NCBI GenBank assembly: GCA_004525685.1
Contig: SPBW01000028.1
Location: 1 to 17,089, forward strand
Source: Candidatus Atribacteria bacterium
GTDB taxonomy: Bacteria; Bipolaricaulota; Bipolaricaulia; UBA7950; UBA9294
DNA length: 17,089 bases
Direction: 5' to 3'
Part shown: positions 1 to 7,079 of the stretch, one piece after another
Position numbering within the stretch: position 1 is the first letter of the stretch
Layout of the letters: each line of letters begins with the position of its first letter
Notes under the pieces: model-generated
Told to the model about the DNA's origin: nothing
Databases searched by the model: none
The model's input: the letters and a program-made list of their open reading frames with translations, nothing else
Made by a program: the position numbers and the translations under genes

Positions 1-623
1 CCATTGCGGATCCGTGCCAAGGCATGTGCCTTTTCCTTGCCCGTAACCAGAAACAGCGCTCGTCTGCTTGCGTTCAGCAGTGGCAGCGTGGCCGAGATTC
101 GCCACGGCTGTGCCATCTCGGGGACATGTACGGGAACGAACCAGCATTCATCCTCGTGCAAAGCTGGATGGGCGGGGAACAAGGAAGCGGTATGGCCATC
201 TGTTCCCAATCCAAGCAAGGCGAGATCAGCGCCTGATTCGGAGCCAATGACACGACGCAGATTGGCTTCATAGGTTGAAGCGGCCTCCTCGGGGTCGATC
301 TCACCATCGATTCGCAGGACATGGTCAGCGGGAATAGGCACGTGTGACAGCAGAGCTTCGTAGGCCAGTTTGTAGTTGCTGGCTGCGTGGTCAGCTGGGA
401 CGCAACGTTCATCACTCCAGCCGACGACGACGTTCGACCAATCGATCTGTGCCCGCCAGACGTCCTGCGCCAGGAGCTGGTAGAGAGGACGAGGTGTCAG
501 CCCTCCAGACAGCAATACAATGAACCGTCCGCGCGATTGAATGGCTTGCTCGGCCTGCTGAGTGAACACAGTGGCTGCATGCAGATAGAGGCTGTCTATT
601 TCCCTGAAGACGATGATCTTCAT
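1..623 (-). CDS. pgl: 6-phosphogluconolactonase, partial (C-terminus beyond window)
   Basis: This enzyme hydrolyses 6-phosphogluconolactone to 6-phosphogluconate, the second step of the oxidative pentose phosphate pathway in the cytoplasm. I translated the minus strand by hand from the ATG at 623. The frame stays open to the left edge (about 207 residues; the family is usually 230-270), so the last few dozen residues are missing. Family motifs are clear: LSGGLTPRPLY near residue 40, the WSDERCVPADHAASNY block (DERxVP) near residue 65, and GLGTDGHTASLFP near residue 130, which matches the DevB/SOL lactonase signature. The start overlaps the zwf stop as ATGA, so the two genes are probably translationally coupled. 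It is the last visible gene of rpiA-zwf-pgl. The identification is secure; only the C-terminus is unknown. Confidence 0.95.
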   Translation of the reverse strand, partial: MKIIVFREIDSLYLHAATVFTQQAEQAIQSRGRFIVLLSGGLTPRPLYQLLAQDVWRAQIDWSNVVVGWSDERCVPADHAASNYKLAYEALLSHVPIPADHVLRIDGEIDPEEAASTYEANLRRVIGSESGADLALLGLGTDGHTASLFPAHPALHEDECWFVPVHVPEMAQPWRISATLPLLNASRRALFLVTGKEKAHALARIRN

Positions 624-2125
624 GGGGTCTCCGCTTGCGGAGAGCAGCAGCGAAGCCATGTGCGGCCGGTGTGCCCAAATAGGTTCTGCGCCTCGGATGG
701 CCCCCAACTCCCCTTGGCGTATGGGTGTAGCGCGCGCCTAGGGTCGGGCCCTAGAAGTGGATCGATCAGTCTCCAACAGGATTCGATCTCATCATCGCGG
801 ATGAAGAGCGTATTGTCGCCTCGTAGCGCGTCCAGTAGCAGTCGTTCATACGCATCGGCAAGTGCGCGTTCTCCGAATTGATCTGAGTAATCAAACGTCA
901 TGTCTACGGATTGTGTCCGCATGTTGGCTCCAGGGATCTTCGTCTCGAAGTGCAGACGAATCCCCTCGTCTGGCTGAATGCGCAAGGACAGAGAATTGGG
1001 CGATGGGGCCACCTCGGAAAGCAGTGGCCGTTTTATGGCCTTGAAGGCCAAGGAAATCTCTGTCTCCTTGGCAGCAAGGCTCTTGCCCGTCCGAATATAG
1101 AAGGGGACACCGCGCCAGCGCTCGTTGTCGATCCATAGGCGCAAGGCTGCGTATGTAGGCGTTTGCGAATCCCTGCAGACGCCATGCTCATCCCGATAGC
1201 TTCCGTACTGCCCCAGCACCACATCGTTAGGTTCCACGCATCGGATGGCATCAAATACCCTGACTTTCTCATCACGTAGCGACTCTCCGCTCATCGAGAT
1301 AGGTGGCTCAAGGGCAGTGAGCGCGACCAATTGAAGCAGATGGTTCTGCACGATGTCCCGTAGGATGCCTGCTTGGTCGTAGTATTTGCCTCGACCTTCA
1401 ACTCCTAGCGACTCGGCAATCGTAATCTGGACATGGTCGACGGTGTCTCTCGTCCAGAGCGGCTCAAATACCGTATTCGCGAATCGGAAACTGAGGATAT
1501 TCTGAACGGTCTCCTTGCCCAAGTAGTGATCAATTCGATAGATCTGGTCCTCAGACAAGAGATACTGAAGGGCGCGATTGAGATGCCTAGCGTCTGCGAG
1601 ATCATGGCCAAACGGTTTCTCGATAATGACGCGCCTGTTCTTGTGAGCCTTGTGGATTAACCCGCACTGCACAAGGCCGGAGACGATGTCAGCGGCGGCC
1701 TCGGGAGGTACGGCCAGATAGAAGAGAATGCTAGCATGGCTCGCATCTGCGCCACCAACGAGCCCGTCTAGAACAGCAGACAAGTGGGTGTATCCTTCCG
1801 GGTCTGTCTGCTCCAGGGTCTCATAGTGCACGCGAGCCTCGAATTGTGACCACAGTTCGCACAGATGAGCCTCAGGACGGATGCGCGCGTACGTCTCAAT
1901 GCCCTCATACATTCGGTGGCGAAACTCATCAGATGACAGGACCGTTCGTCCGACACCCAAGACATGGGTTTCAGACGGCAAATGACCTGAACACGACAAG
2001 CTGTGCAATGCTGGCAACAGCTTCCTTTGCGTGAGATCACCTGAGGCACCGAAGATGACGACGATGGCGGGGGCGATATTGGACGCAGATCGGTTCTCAT
2101 GGACACGTTCAGGCTTGTGTATCAT
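620..2125 (-). CDS. zwf: Glucose-6-phosphate 1-dehydrogenase
   Basis: This enzyme oxidises glucose 6-phosphate to 6-phosphogluconolactone with reduction of NAD(P)+, the entry step of the oxidative pentose phosphate pathway. The protein is 501 residues, normal for bacterial G6PD. The N-terminal Rossmann fold carries the dinucleotide-binding GASGDL at about residues 26-31. EKPFG follows near 169-173, and the substrate-binding/catalytic RIDHYLGKE lies near 197-205 with the active-site histidine inside it. The large C-terminal domain contains PFYIRTGK. Its ATG overlaps the rpiA stop and its TGA overlaps the pgl ATG, each by four bases. The three genes are therefore almost certainly one transcript, making NADPH and pentose phosphates together. 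The product feeds directly into the pgl enzyme. The sequence does not decide NADP versus NAD preference. Confidence 0.97.
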   Translation of the reverse strand: MIHKPERVHENRSASNIAPAIVVIFGASGDLTQRKLLPALHSLSCSGHLPSETHVLGVGRTVLSSDEFRHRMYEGIETYARIRPEAHLCELWSQFEARVHYETLEQTDPEGYTHLSAVLDGLVGGADASHASILFYLAVPPEAAADIVSGLVQCGLIHKAHKNRRVIIEKPFGHDLADARHLNRALQYLLSEDQIYRIDHYLGKETVQNILSFRFANTVFEPLWTRDTVDHVQITIAESLGVEGRGKYYDQAGILRDIVQNHLLQLVALTALEPPISMSGESLRDEKVRVFDAIRCVEPNDVVLGQYGSYRDEHGVCRDSQTPTYAALRLWIDNERWRGVPFYIRTGKSLAAKETEISLAFKAIKRPLLSEVAPSPNSLSLRIQPDEGIRLHFETKIPGANMRTQSVDMTFDYSDQFGERALADAYERLLLDALRGDNTLFIRDDEIESCWRLIDPLLGPDPRRALHPYAKGSWGPSEAQNLFGHTGRTWLRCCSPQAETP

Positions 2126-2832
2126 GGTCGCTTTGTATCCATAGACTCTTCGACCTTCCGTACGTGCCGGACGCCACTTGCGCTTGCGACAATCAAGTCC
2201 GTGGCGAGATCGATGAACAAGCCATGTTCGACGACACCCGCTCGGTTGTTCAGCAGCAGGGCAAGTCTAGGTGCATCACTGATGGGCGGGAAACGGCAGT
2301 CGAGGATGACATTGCGCTGATCCGTCAGAAAAGGCGTGTGACCTCCGCGGCGTGTGACCTCCGCGCCGAGCCCTTCGATGAATCTCTTCTCAACTGTCCA
2401 TGCGAATGGGACGACTTCTACTGGAAGCGCGAAGTGAGTTCCCAGCTTCTCGGATAGCTTGGATTCATCGACAATGATGATCTCTCGTTGGCTGGCGCAG
2501 GCAACGATCTTCTCGCGCAATAGGGCACCGCCGCCGCCCTTGATCAGGTTCATCTCCGGGTCGACCTCATCCGCGCCGTCGATGGTGAGATCGATCCGGG
2601 GATGATCCTCAAGAGTGGTCAGCGGAATACCCAATCGCCTTGCGTGTGCCTCCACTTCCAGGGAACAGGGGATGGCGACGATGTCTTCTAGCTCGCCTGA
2701 TTGAAGAAGCGAAGCAAGCTTCTCGATCGCAAAGGCCGTGGTGGAGCCGTGCCCCAAGCCGACAACTGTGTTCGATTGGATGAACTCCACTGCGCGATGC
2801 GCTGCCGCCTTCTTCAGTGCGTCCATGCTCAT
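2122..2832 (-). CDS. rpiA: Ribose-5-phosphate isomerase A
   Basis: This enzyme interconverts ribulose 5-phosphate and ribose 5-phosphate in the non-oxidative pentose phosphate pathway. The protein is 236 residues, typical of RpiA. The phosphate-binding loop reads GLGHGSTT near residues 25-32, with His where Thr is more common. TIDGADEVDP near residue 82 holds the catalytic aspartate region, and KGGGGALLREKI near 98 holds the catalytic Glu/Lys region. KLGTHFALPVEVVPFAW follows. A GGAGG lies 4 bases before the ATG at 2832 and 10 bases before a second in-frame ATG at 2826, so the protein may start MSMDA or MDALKK. It is the first gene of rpiA-zwf-pgl and its TGA overlaps the zwf ATG. Grouping the isomerase with the oxidative branch fits a role in making ribose 5-phosphate for nucleotides. 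Confidence 0.96.
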   Translation of the reverse strand: MSMDALKKAAAHRAVEFIQSNTVVGLGHGSTTAFAIEKLASLLQSGELEDIVAIPCSLEVEAHARRLGIPLTTLEDHPRIDLTIDGADEVDPEMNLIKGGGGALLREKIVACASQREIIIVDESKLSEKLGTHFALPVEVVPFAWTVEKRFIEGLGAEVTRRGGHTPFLTDQRNVILDCRFPPISDAPRLALLLNNRAGVVEHGLFIDLATDLIVASASGVRHVRKVEESMDTKRP

Positions 2833-2863
2833 GATGCCTCCGGCCCTGCGGTAGTGTTGCTCC

Positions 2864-2891
2864 AGTGTAAACGGTAATCCTGTTTAGTGAA
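2864..2891 (-). promoter_or_regulatory. Possible sigma70-type promoter for rpiA-zwf-pgl
   Basis: Read on the minus strand, TTCACT (2891-2886) and TACACT (2869-2864) lie 16 bases apart, each matching four of six consensus positions. They are about 30 bases upstream of the rpiA start. This is a visual match only. It overlaps the region just upstream of the divergent EamA gene, so the two promoters would be back to back. Confidence 0.3.
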
Positions 2892-2995
2892 ACGAGTGTC
2901 CTGTGAACCAGGTTCATTCCGCAACACGAAGAAGCGATTGGCTGGTCGCCACCATCACGCGTACAATGCGCGCACTTCACGCGCCGAGGAGTTCC

Positions 2996-3919
2996 ATGGA
3001 GCCGCTTCAACACGACAAGCAAGTCACTGCCAAGGGGCTCGCCAACTTGGTGACTGTTTATTTGATCTGGGGTAGCACCTATCTGGCCATTCGCTTTGCC
3101 GTGCGCGAAGGAGCAGGAATCGCTCCGTTCGCATTGGGTGCCATGCGGACCCTCATGGCAGGATCTGTACTGCTAGGATGGGCTGCCCTAAGAGGCGTTC
3201 GGATACGACTCACTCGTGCGGAATTTGTGACATTAGCAGTGGCGGGCCTTCTCATGTGGCCGGGCGCAAATGGCCTGGTCAATTGGGCAGAGCAACGGGC
3301 GGATTCGAGCTACGCGGCGCTTCTTGTAGGTGCATTGCCCATTTGGGCGGCGCTTATCGATGCGCTTTGGCGTCGGCAGCGGCCGTCATGGCGATTGATC
3401 GCCTTTCTCGTGATCGGCTTCATCGGTATCGGTCTGTTGACCGTACCCAAGCTGCTGAGTGCCGAAGGAGCAGATCTGGTGACGATTCTCATGCTGATTG
3501 CTGCGCCGATTACCTGGGCAATTGGTACTCTACTCCAGATCCATCGCCCGGTGAGCGTCTCGCCACTAGTCAGTTCCGCGTATCTGCATCTACTGGGAGG
3601 GGTCGGCTTCGCAATCTTATTCGTTGTCACCAAGGAGCCTTGGCCGACACCGACAGCGCAGGCGTGGGGGGCACTTGTCTATCTCACCATTGCGGGATCG
3701 ATCATCGCGTTCACGGCCTACGTTCAAGCGCTTCATCTCCTGCCAACGCACATTGCCATGACGTATGCCTATGTGAATCCTGTCGTCGCCGTCATCCTGG
3801 GCTGGATGCTGCTGCGAGAGGAGATGTCATTTGCAGTGCTGGCTGGGATGGGCTTGATCATGCTCGGCGTGTGGGGTGTCTTTCGCGAGCGATATCACAG
3901 GCAGCCGGCTACTCTTTGA
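2996..3919 (+). CDS. DMT superfamily transporter with two EamA domains
   Basis: This is an inner-membrane permease of the drug/metabolite transporter superfamily, in the YedA-like group of exporters of amino acids or small metabolites. The actual substrate cannot be told. The chosen ATG at 2996 follows a GAGGAG about 4-5 bases upstream and gives 307 residues, normal for ten-helix EamA proteins. The frame also opens at 2903, but those extra 31 residues are arginine-rich and unlike a membrane protein start. The family-typical IWGSTYLAIRF appears near residue 25. Two homologous halves of about five hydrophobic helices each are visible, the second ending with AYVNPVVAVILGW near residue 265. Its TGA overlaps the end of the convergent DUF427 gene by 11 bases. 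It is divergent from rpiA and has no obvious functional partner here. Confidence 0.9.
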   Translation: MEPLQHDKQVTAKGLANLVTVYLIWGSTYLAIRFAVREGAGIAPFALGAMRTLMAGSVLLGWAALRGVRIRLTRAEFVTLAVAGLLMWPGANGLVNWAEQRADSSYAALLVGALPIWAALIDALWRRQRPSWRLIAFLVIGFIGIGLLTVPKLLSAEGADLVTILMLIAAPITWAIGTLLQIHRPVSVSPLVSSAYLHLLGGVGFAILFVVTKEPWPTPTAQAWGALVYLTIAGSIIAFTAYVQALHLLPTHIAMTYAYVNPVVAVILGWMLLREEMSFAVLAGMGLIMLGVWGVFRERYHRQPATL

Positions 3920-4190
3920 CCTCGACACGCTTCCAAAACGCTACATAATCAGTAATCTCCTTGGCAGCGTCTTTGGGTTTCGGGTATGTCCAAGCTGCGT
4001 TCTTGGACTCCGCGTCGCCGACAACTACATCGTAATAGTGGGCCTCGCCCTTCCATGGACACGTCGATGTATGCTCGCTCTTTCGCAAAAAGTCCTGTCT
4101 GACTGAAGCGGGCGGGAAGTAGTGGTTGTTCTCAATCACGATCGTCTCGTTGCTCTCGGCGATAATCGTTCCATTCATGACGGCTTTCAT
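3909..4190 (-). CDS. DUF427 domain protein (93 aa)
   Basis: This is a small cytoplasmic protein consisting of one DUF427 domain. Members are widespread and usually about 90-95 residues; their biochemical role is not established. The start at 4190 (MKAVMNGTIIAES) is chosen over the upstream in-frame start at 4247 because AAGGAGG sits about six bases before it and the length then matches the family. Family features are ENNHYFPP near residue 22, the highly conserved TCPWKGEAHYY near residue 44, and WTYPKPKDAAKEI near residue 68, ending in VAFWKRVEVKE. The gene converges on the EamA transporter and overlaps its 3' end by 11 bases. No signal peptide or membrane segment is seen. I am confident of the family, not of any function. 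Confidence 0.9.
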   Translation of the reverse strand: MKAVMNGTIIAESNETIVIENNHYFPPASVRQDFLRKSEHTSTCPWKGEAHYYDVVVGDAESKNAAWTYPKPKDAAKEITDYVAFWKRVEVKE

Positions 4191-4274
4191 GATTGTCCTC
4201 CTTGTGAGTACGAGTATCAGGGTAGAAGAATCTCGTGAGCGAACCAAGGAGCCGCTGTCGAGGGAATGTGTGAT

Positions 4275-4308
4275 GAGAAGAAGGCGGCTCGCCTCTCAGG
4301 CGAGCCGC
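4275..4308 (-). terminator. Rho-independent terminator-like hairpin
   Basis: An 11-bp perfect GC-rich stem, GCGGCTCGCCT at 4284-4294 with AGGCGAGCCGC at 4298-4308, closes a 3-base loop. On the minus strand it is followed by CTTCTTCTC, a modest pyrimidine/T tract. It lies 24 bases past the stop of the small membrane protein gene at 4332-4706 and before the DUF427 gene. It would therefore end that transcript and separate the two minus-strand genes. Confidence 0.7.
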
Positions 4309-4331
4309 TTGACGCTTGCTGAGAATCAGAT

Positions 4332-4706
4332 TCAGAGATTCAGCGCATCTAGCACGATGCGGACGATAAGCAGCACCCATCCCACGATGATGCCGATCCA
4401 AATGATCTTGCGCGCGATGTCGAGCAATCCGAACAAGACCAAGATCAGCGTAATGACTGCCAAGTACCCAATGGGTTTCTCCAAATCGGACGACACGCGA
4501 TCCTTTGTAACGAGATTGAGAAGGTAGAGCACTCCGCGGCCCAGGTATTGCGCGGCGCTATCAATGTAGGTCAGTCCCTGGTCAAGTGCAGTATTGGCCG
4601 TCGCTTGCACCTGATCTGAGATCAGCGGCGCGTCCTGCCCGGCTGTCACGATCGAGACAGCGAGAACCGCGAACATGATTCCAAGTAGAACTCCATAACG
4701 TTTCAA
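4332..4706 (-). CDS. Small predicted membrane protein, function unknown
   Basis: I do not recognise this 124-residue protein. It begins with a basic/hydrophobic stretch (MKRYGVLLGIMFAVLAVSIV) ending near TAGQDA, which could be a signal peptide or first helix. A polar middle of about 50 residues follows (ISDQVQATANTALDQGL onward). Then come two strongly hydrophobic helices, roughly residues 78-97 and 100-119, separated by the charged DIARK. The start is a TTG at 4706 preceded by a full AAAGGAGGT about ten bases upstream. That strong ribosome-binding site is the main reason to accept the start. A terminator-like hairpin lies just downstream and 134 bases separate it from the MATE gene upstream, so it may be a single-gene transcript. 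The polar segment would lie on one side of the membrane with the helices anchoring the C-terminus. Confidence 0.75.
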   Translation of the reverse strand: MKRYGVLLGIMFAVLAVSIVTAGQDAPLISDQVQATANTALDQGLTYIDSAAQYLGRGVLYLLNLVTKDRVSSDLEKPIGYLAVITLILVLFGLLDIARKIIWIGIIVGWVLLIVRIVLDALNL

Positions 4707-4840
4707 GATAGTCGAACCTCCTTTCCAGTTTTGTGGTCTAAGACTCTAGCACGGAGGCACCCGATAGGGAAAACCACGGCTGACCCCAGAGAAGTGACCA
4801 AATGGGTTGGCAGATGGCCTCGCAAATGTCCGGCGGACGA
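4707..4840. other. Intergenic gap between MATE gene and small membrane protein gene
   Basis: These 134 bases hold the ribosome-binding site of the small membrane protein at the low-coordinate end. Any promoter for that gene should be here. On the minus strand I see TAGAGT as a weak candidate -10 but no convincing -35. There is only a 4-bp inverted repeat (GTCC/GGAC) near the MATE stop, too short to call a terminator. Confidence 0.5.
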
Positions 4841-6220
4841 TTAGGCCTCATCATGAGCTGGTGGCTCAAGATGATGAGGATGATGCGCACGCATCTGGCG
4901 ACGGAGGGCGATCAGCATGCCGCCAGTAATCAGGGCAGCCGCGACATCGGCAACGGGGAACGCAATCCAGATACCCGTCAGTCCAAAGAAGCGCGGCAAC
5001 AGAAGGATTAACGGGGTCAGCAGGATGACCTGTCGTAGCAGGGCAAGGATGAGCGCGGGAACGGCTTTCCCCAATGCTTGATACATCCCAGAGGCTACGA
5101 CCTGGAAGCCGACAGTCGAGAACCCCAGGATGATAATGCGAAGGGCTGGTGCTCCCATGGAGACGACTTCTGGATCTTGGATGAAGGCGCGAAGCAGCAA
5201 CGCGGGAATGGCAATGAGCAGGAGTGAAGTGCCTACTGACATCACCGTTGTGACGATATTGGACAAGCGAACAACCTGCCGAACACGATCTTGCCTGCCG
5301 GCGCCGTGATTGTAGCCTACGATCGGCATCATTCCCTGGATGATGCCAAACATGGGCAGGAACAGGAACATGATCAGTCGATTGATGACACCAAACGTGG
5401 CAATGGCAATGTCTCCTCCGTAGGGTGCCAGGCTTCTGTTGAGAAGAATCATCGTGAACACGCTGGCAGCCGAGCGAAGTCCAGAACCCAAGCCCACACC
5501 GGTCGCTTCCTTGACAATCGACCAACTCAGTCGGAAATGATGTGACTGGGTGCGAAGCGAACTGCGCCCCTTGGCGAAGTAGTAGATCAAGTACATGACT
5601 GTTGTCGCTTGTGCGAGAACCGTTGCCAGTGCAGCTCCTTGAATGCCTAGACTAAACCCATAGATGAACAGCGGATCGAGCACGATGTTCAGCGCTGCGG
5701 AGATGACCATCGTCCACATAGCGACGCGGGCATTGCCTTCAGCTCGAACAACGGCGGACGTTGCCATGGCAAACATGAAGAAGGGTGTGCCGAACAGGAT
5801 GGTTCTCGAATAGGCTGACGCATAGGGCAAGATCCCTTCAGTTACGCCGAACAGTCTCAGCAGTGATGGCAAGTACAGGCTGCCGAAAATGCCGATGACT
5901 GCGCTGAAGATGATGACCAAAGTGAACAGATTGCCGAGCGCGTGCTTGGCTTCTTCACGATTTCCTGCGCCCAAACGTCGGGATACGATCGATGAACAGC
6001 CGATGCCAAACATCTGCGCGAGCGCCATCACAAGGATTTGGATAGGGAAGGAAATGACGATGCCAGCAATGCCCAGCGACCCAACGCCTTGTCCGACGAA
6101 GAATGTGTCTGTCAGGTTGTACAGGGATTGGACCATCAACCCCACCATGGCCGGGGCCGACATCTTGATCAAGAGCGATCGGATGGGGGCAGTACCCAGT
6201 TGGGCGCTATGGTCGGTCAT
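4841..6220 (-). CDS. MATE family multidrug/sodium efflux transporter
   Basis: This is an inner-membrane antiporter of the MATE family, which typically exports cationic drugs or metabolites in exchange for Na+ or H+. The substrate cannot be inferred. From the ATG at 6220 the protein is 459 residues, typical of the family, and begins MTDHSAQLGTAPIRSLLIKM, the usual MATE N-terminus. A GGAG lies about seven bases before this ATG. An in-frame TTG at 6244 also has a possible site (GGGGAG) and would add eight residues. Two MatE domains of six helices each are visible, with LYNLTDTFFVG near residue 35 and GYNHGAGRQDRVRQ near 310. The C-terminus is polar and histidine-rich (RAHHPHHLEPPAHDEA). The gene stands apart from the upstream LolA-like operon by 85 bases that contain a hairpin. 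Confidence 0.93.
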   Translation of the reverse strand: MTDHSAQLGTAPIRSLLIKMSAPAMVGLMVQSLYNLTDTFFVGQGVGSLGIAGIVISFPIQILVMALAQMFGIGCSSIVSRRLGAGNREEAKHALGNLFTLVIIFSAVIGIFGSLYLPSLLRLFGVTEGILPYASAYSRTILFGTPFFMFAMATSAVVRAEGNARVAMWTMVISAALNIVLDPLFIYGFSLGIQGAALATVLAQATTVMYLIYYFAKGRSSLRTQSHHFRLSWSIVKEATGVGLGSGLRSAASVFTMILLNRSLAPYGGDIAIATFGVINRLIMFLFLPMFGIIQGMMPIVGYNHGAGRQDRVRQVVRLSNIVTTVMSVGTSLLLIAIPALLLRAFIQDPEVVSMGAPALRIIILGFSTVGFQVVASGMYQALGKAVPALILALLRQVILLTPLILLLPRFFGLTGIWIAFPVADVAAALITGGMLIALRRQMRAHHPHHLEPPAHDEA

Positions 6221-6250
6221 TTCGAGGCTCCAGTGATTTGACAAGGACTA

Positions 6251-6269
6251 GCTCCCCGCGGAGGGGAGC
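6251..6269 (-). terminator. GC-rich hairpin between LolA-like operon and MATE gene
   Basis: GCTCCCC at 6251-6257 pairs with GGGGAGC at 6263-6269 around a 5-base loop. On the minus strand it follows the LolA-like gene by 36 bases and is trailed by TAGTCCTTGT, not a clear T run. It may be a weak terminator for the ABC/LolA-like operon or a leader structure for the MATE gene. Its GGGGAG half would also mask the ribosome-binding site of the alternative TTG start at 6244. Confidence 0.4.
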
Positions 6270-6305
6270 CAGCCAATCATACCGCAGACCTTATCCCTTA
6301 GAAAG

Positions 6306-7058
6306 CTAGGGCATCGCGCCCAGCGAAGCGGGATCGAACAGCAAAGGGGACAACACCTCAGAGCCGATCTTGAGAATCTCTGAGGTGGTGATCCGCCCCA
6401 GCAGTAGCTGATTGACGATTCGCTGTGTGGTCACAACCACGTCATCCTCAAGCACCGCGTAGGCCTCGTAGAACACTTCATAGAACGGCAAGCCGCTCAC
6501 GGCATACAGGATGGCTGAAATGGGGCGAAGCTCGACAGGGTCGACGATTACTGTGACTGCCTGAAAAGCGACTGTGAAATCAACGGCAACAAGGTCGATC
6601 TCCCAAAAATCAAGCCCATCTACCGCGGTGACGGTACGGCGTTCCTGGATGGTGTAGGAATCGGCAAATCGAATCCCGCTGGTTTGTGCCACTGCTGCAT
6701 CACCGAACACCTCTTGCGTGGCGCTCGTCTTGATCGGGAAGTCGAGATCCGGACCATAGAAGTAGGTCGCTTCAGGCGTTGACAAGAAGATCTGCCCAGC
6801 CAGTTCTTCTGGGTTGGCAAACTCGATACGAGCGAACGAGCCCTCTTCGGTATCCAGGAAAGAAAGCATCAGTTCAGCCTCGCGGATCTCGTCTGGCGTC
6901 TCAGAGTGGATGCGAATCGAGATCTGAGTGACCGAGTCATTGAAGAAGCGAGCCTCATCCAGAGCACTCAGAAGTTCGATGTCGGATAGCTCTTGTGCAT
7001 TGAGTGTAGTAGCCAGTAGGACGATGAGTGCGGTGAGTACGATGAGTGCGCGTTTCAT
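6306..7058 (-). CDS. LolA-like outer membrane lipoprotein-sorting protein
   Basis: This is a predicted secreted or periplasmic protein of the LolA-like fold (the outer membrane lipoprotein-sorting family exemplified by Treponema TP0789). Its proposed role is to carry lipoproteins or other lipids from an inner-membrane ABC exporter. The 250-residue protein starts with a signal peptide (MKRALIVLTALIVLLATTLNA, cut probably before QE). The mature part is rich in alternating beta-type segments: IRIHSETPDEIREAELM, FARIEFANPEELAGQIFLS and ATYFYGPDLDFPIKTS, then WEIDLVAVDF and a PVELRPISAILYA segment. This order resembles the family, in which a lipid-binding half-barrel is formed. AAAGGAG lies five bases before the ATG, 21 bases after the FtsX permease stop. 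It is the last gene of a four-gene operon with an ABC ATPase and two permeases, which is the strongest functional clue. The cargo is unknown. Confidence 0.8.
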   Translation of the reverse strand: MKRALIVLTALIVLLATTLNAQELSDIELLSALDEARFFNDSVTQISIRIHSETPDEIREAELMLSFLDTEEGSFARIEFANPEELAGQIFLSTPEATYFYGPDLDFPIKTSATQEVFGDAAVAQTSGIRFADSYTIQERRTVTAVDGLDFWEIDLVAVDFTVAFQAVTVIVDPVELRPISAILYAVSGLPFYEVFYEAYAVLEDDVVVTTQRIVNQLLLGRITTSEILKIGSEVLSPLLFDPASLGAMP

Positions 7059-7079
7059 GAGATCTCCTTTCGGTGGTAT

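Noticed and set aside
3178..3948. 256-residue plus-strand frame inside the EamA gene.
   Set aside because: It is rich in Arg, Cys, Ser and His with no domain, and lies in another frame of a clear membrane transporter.
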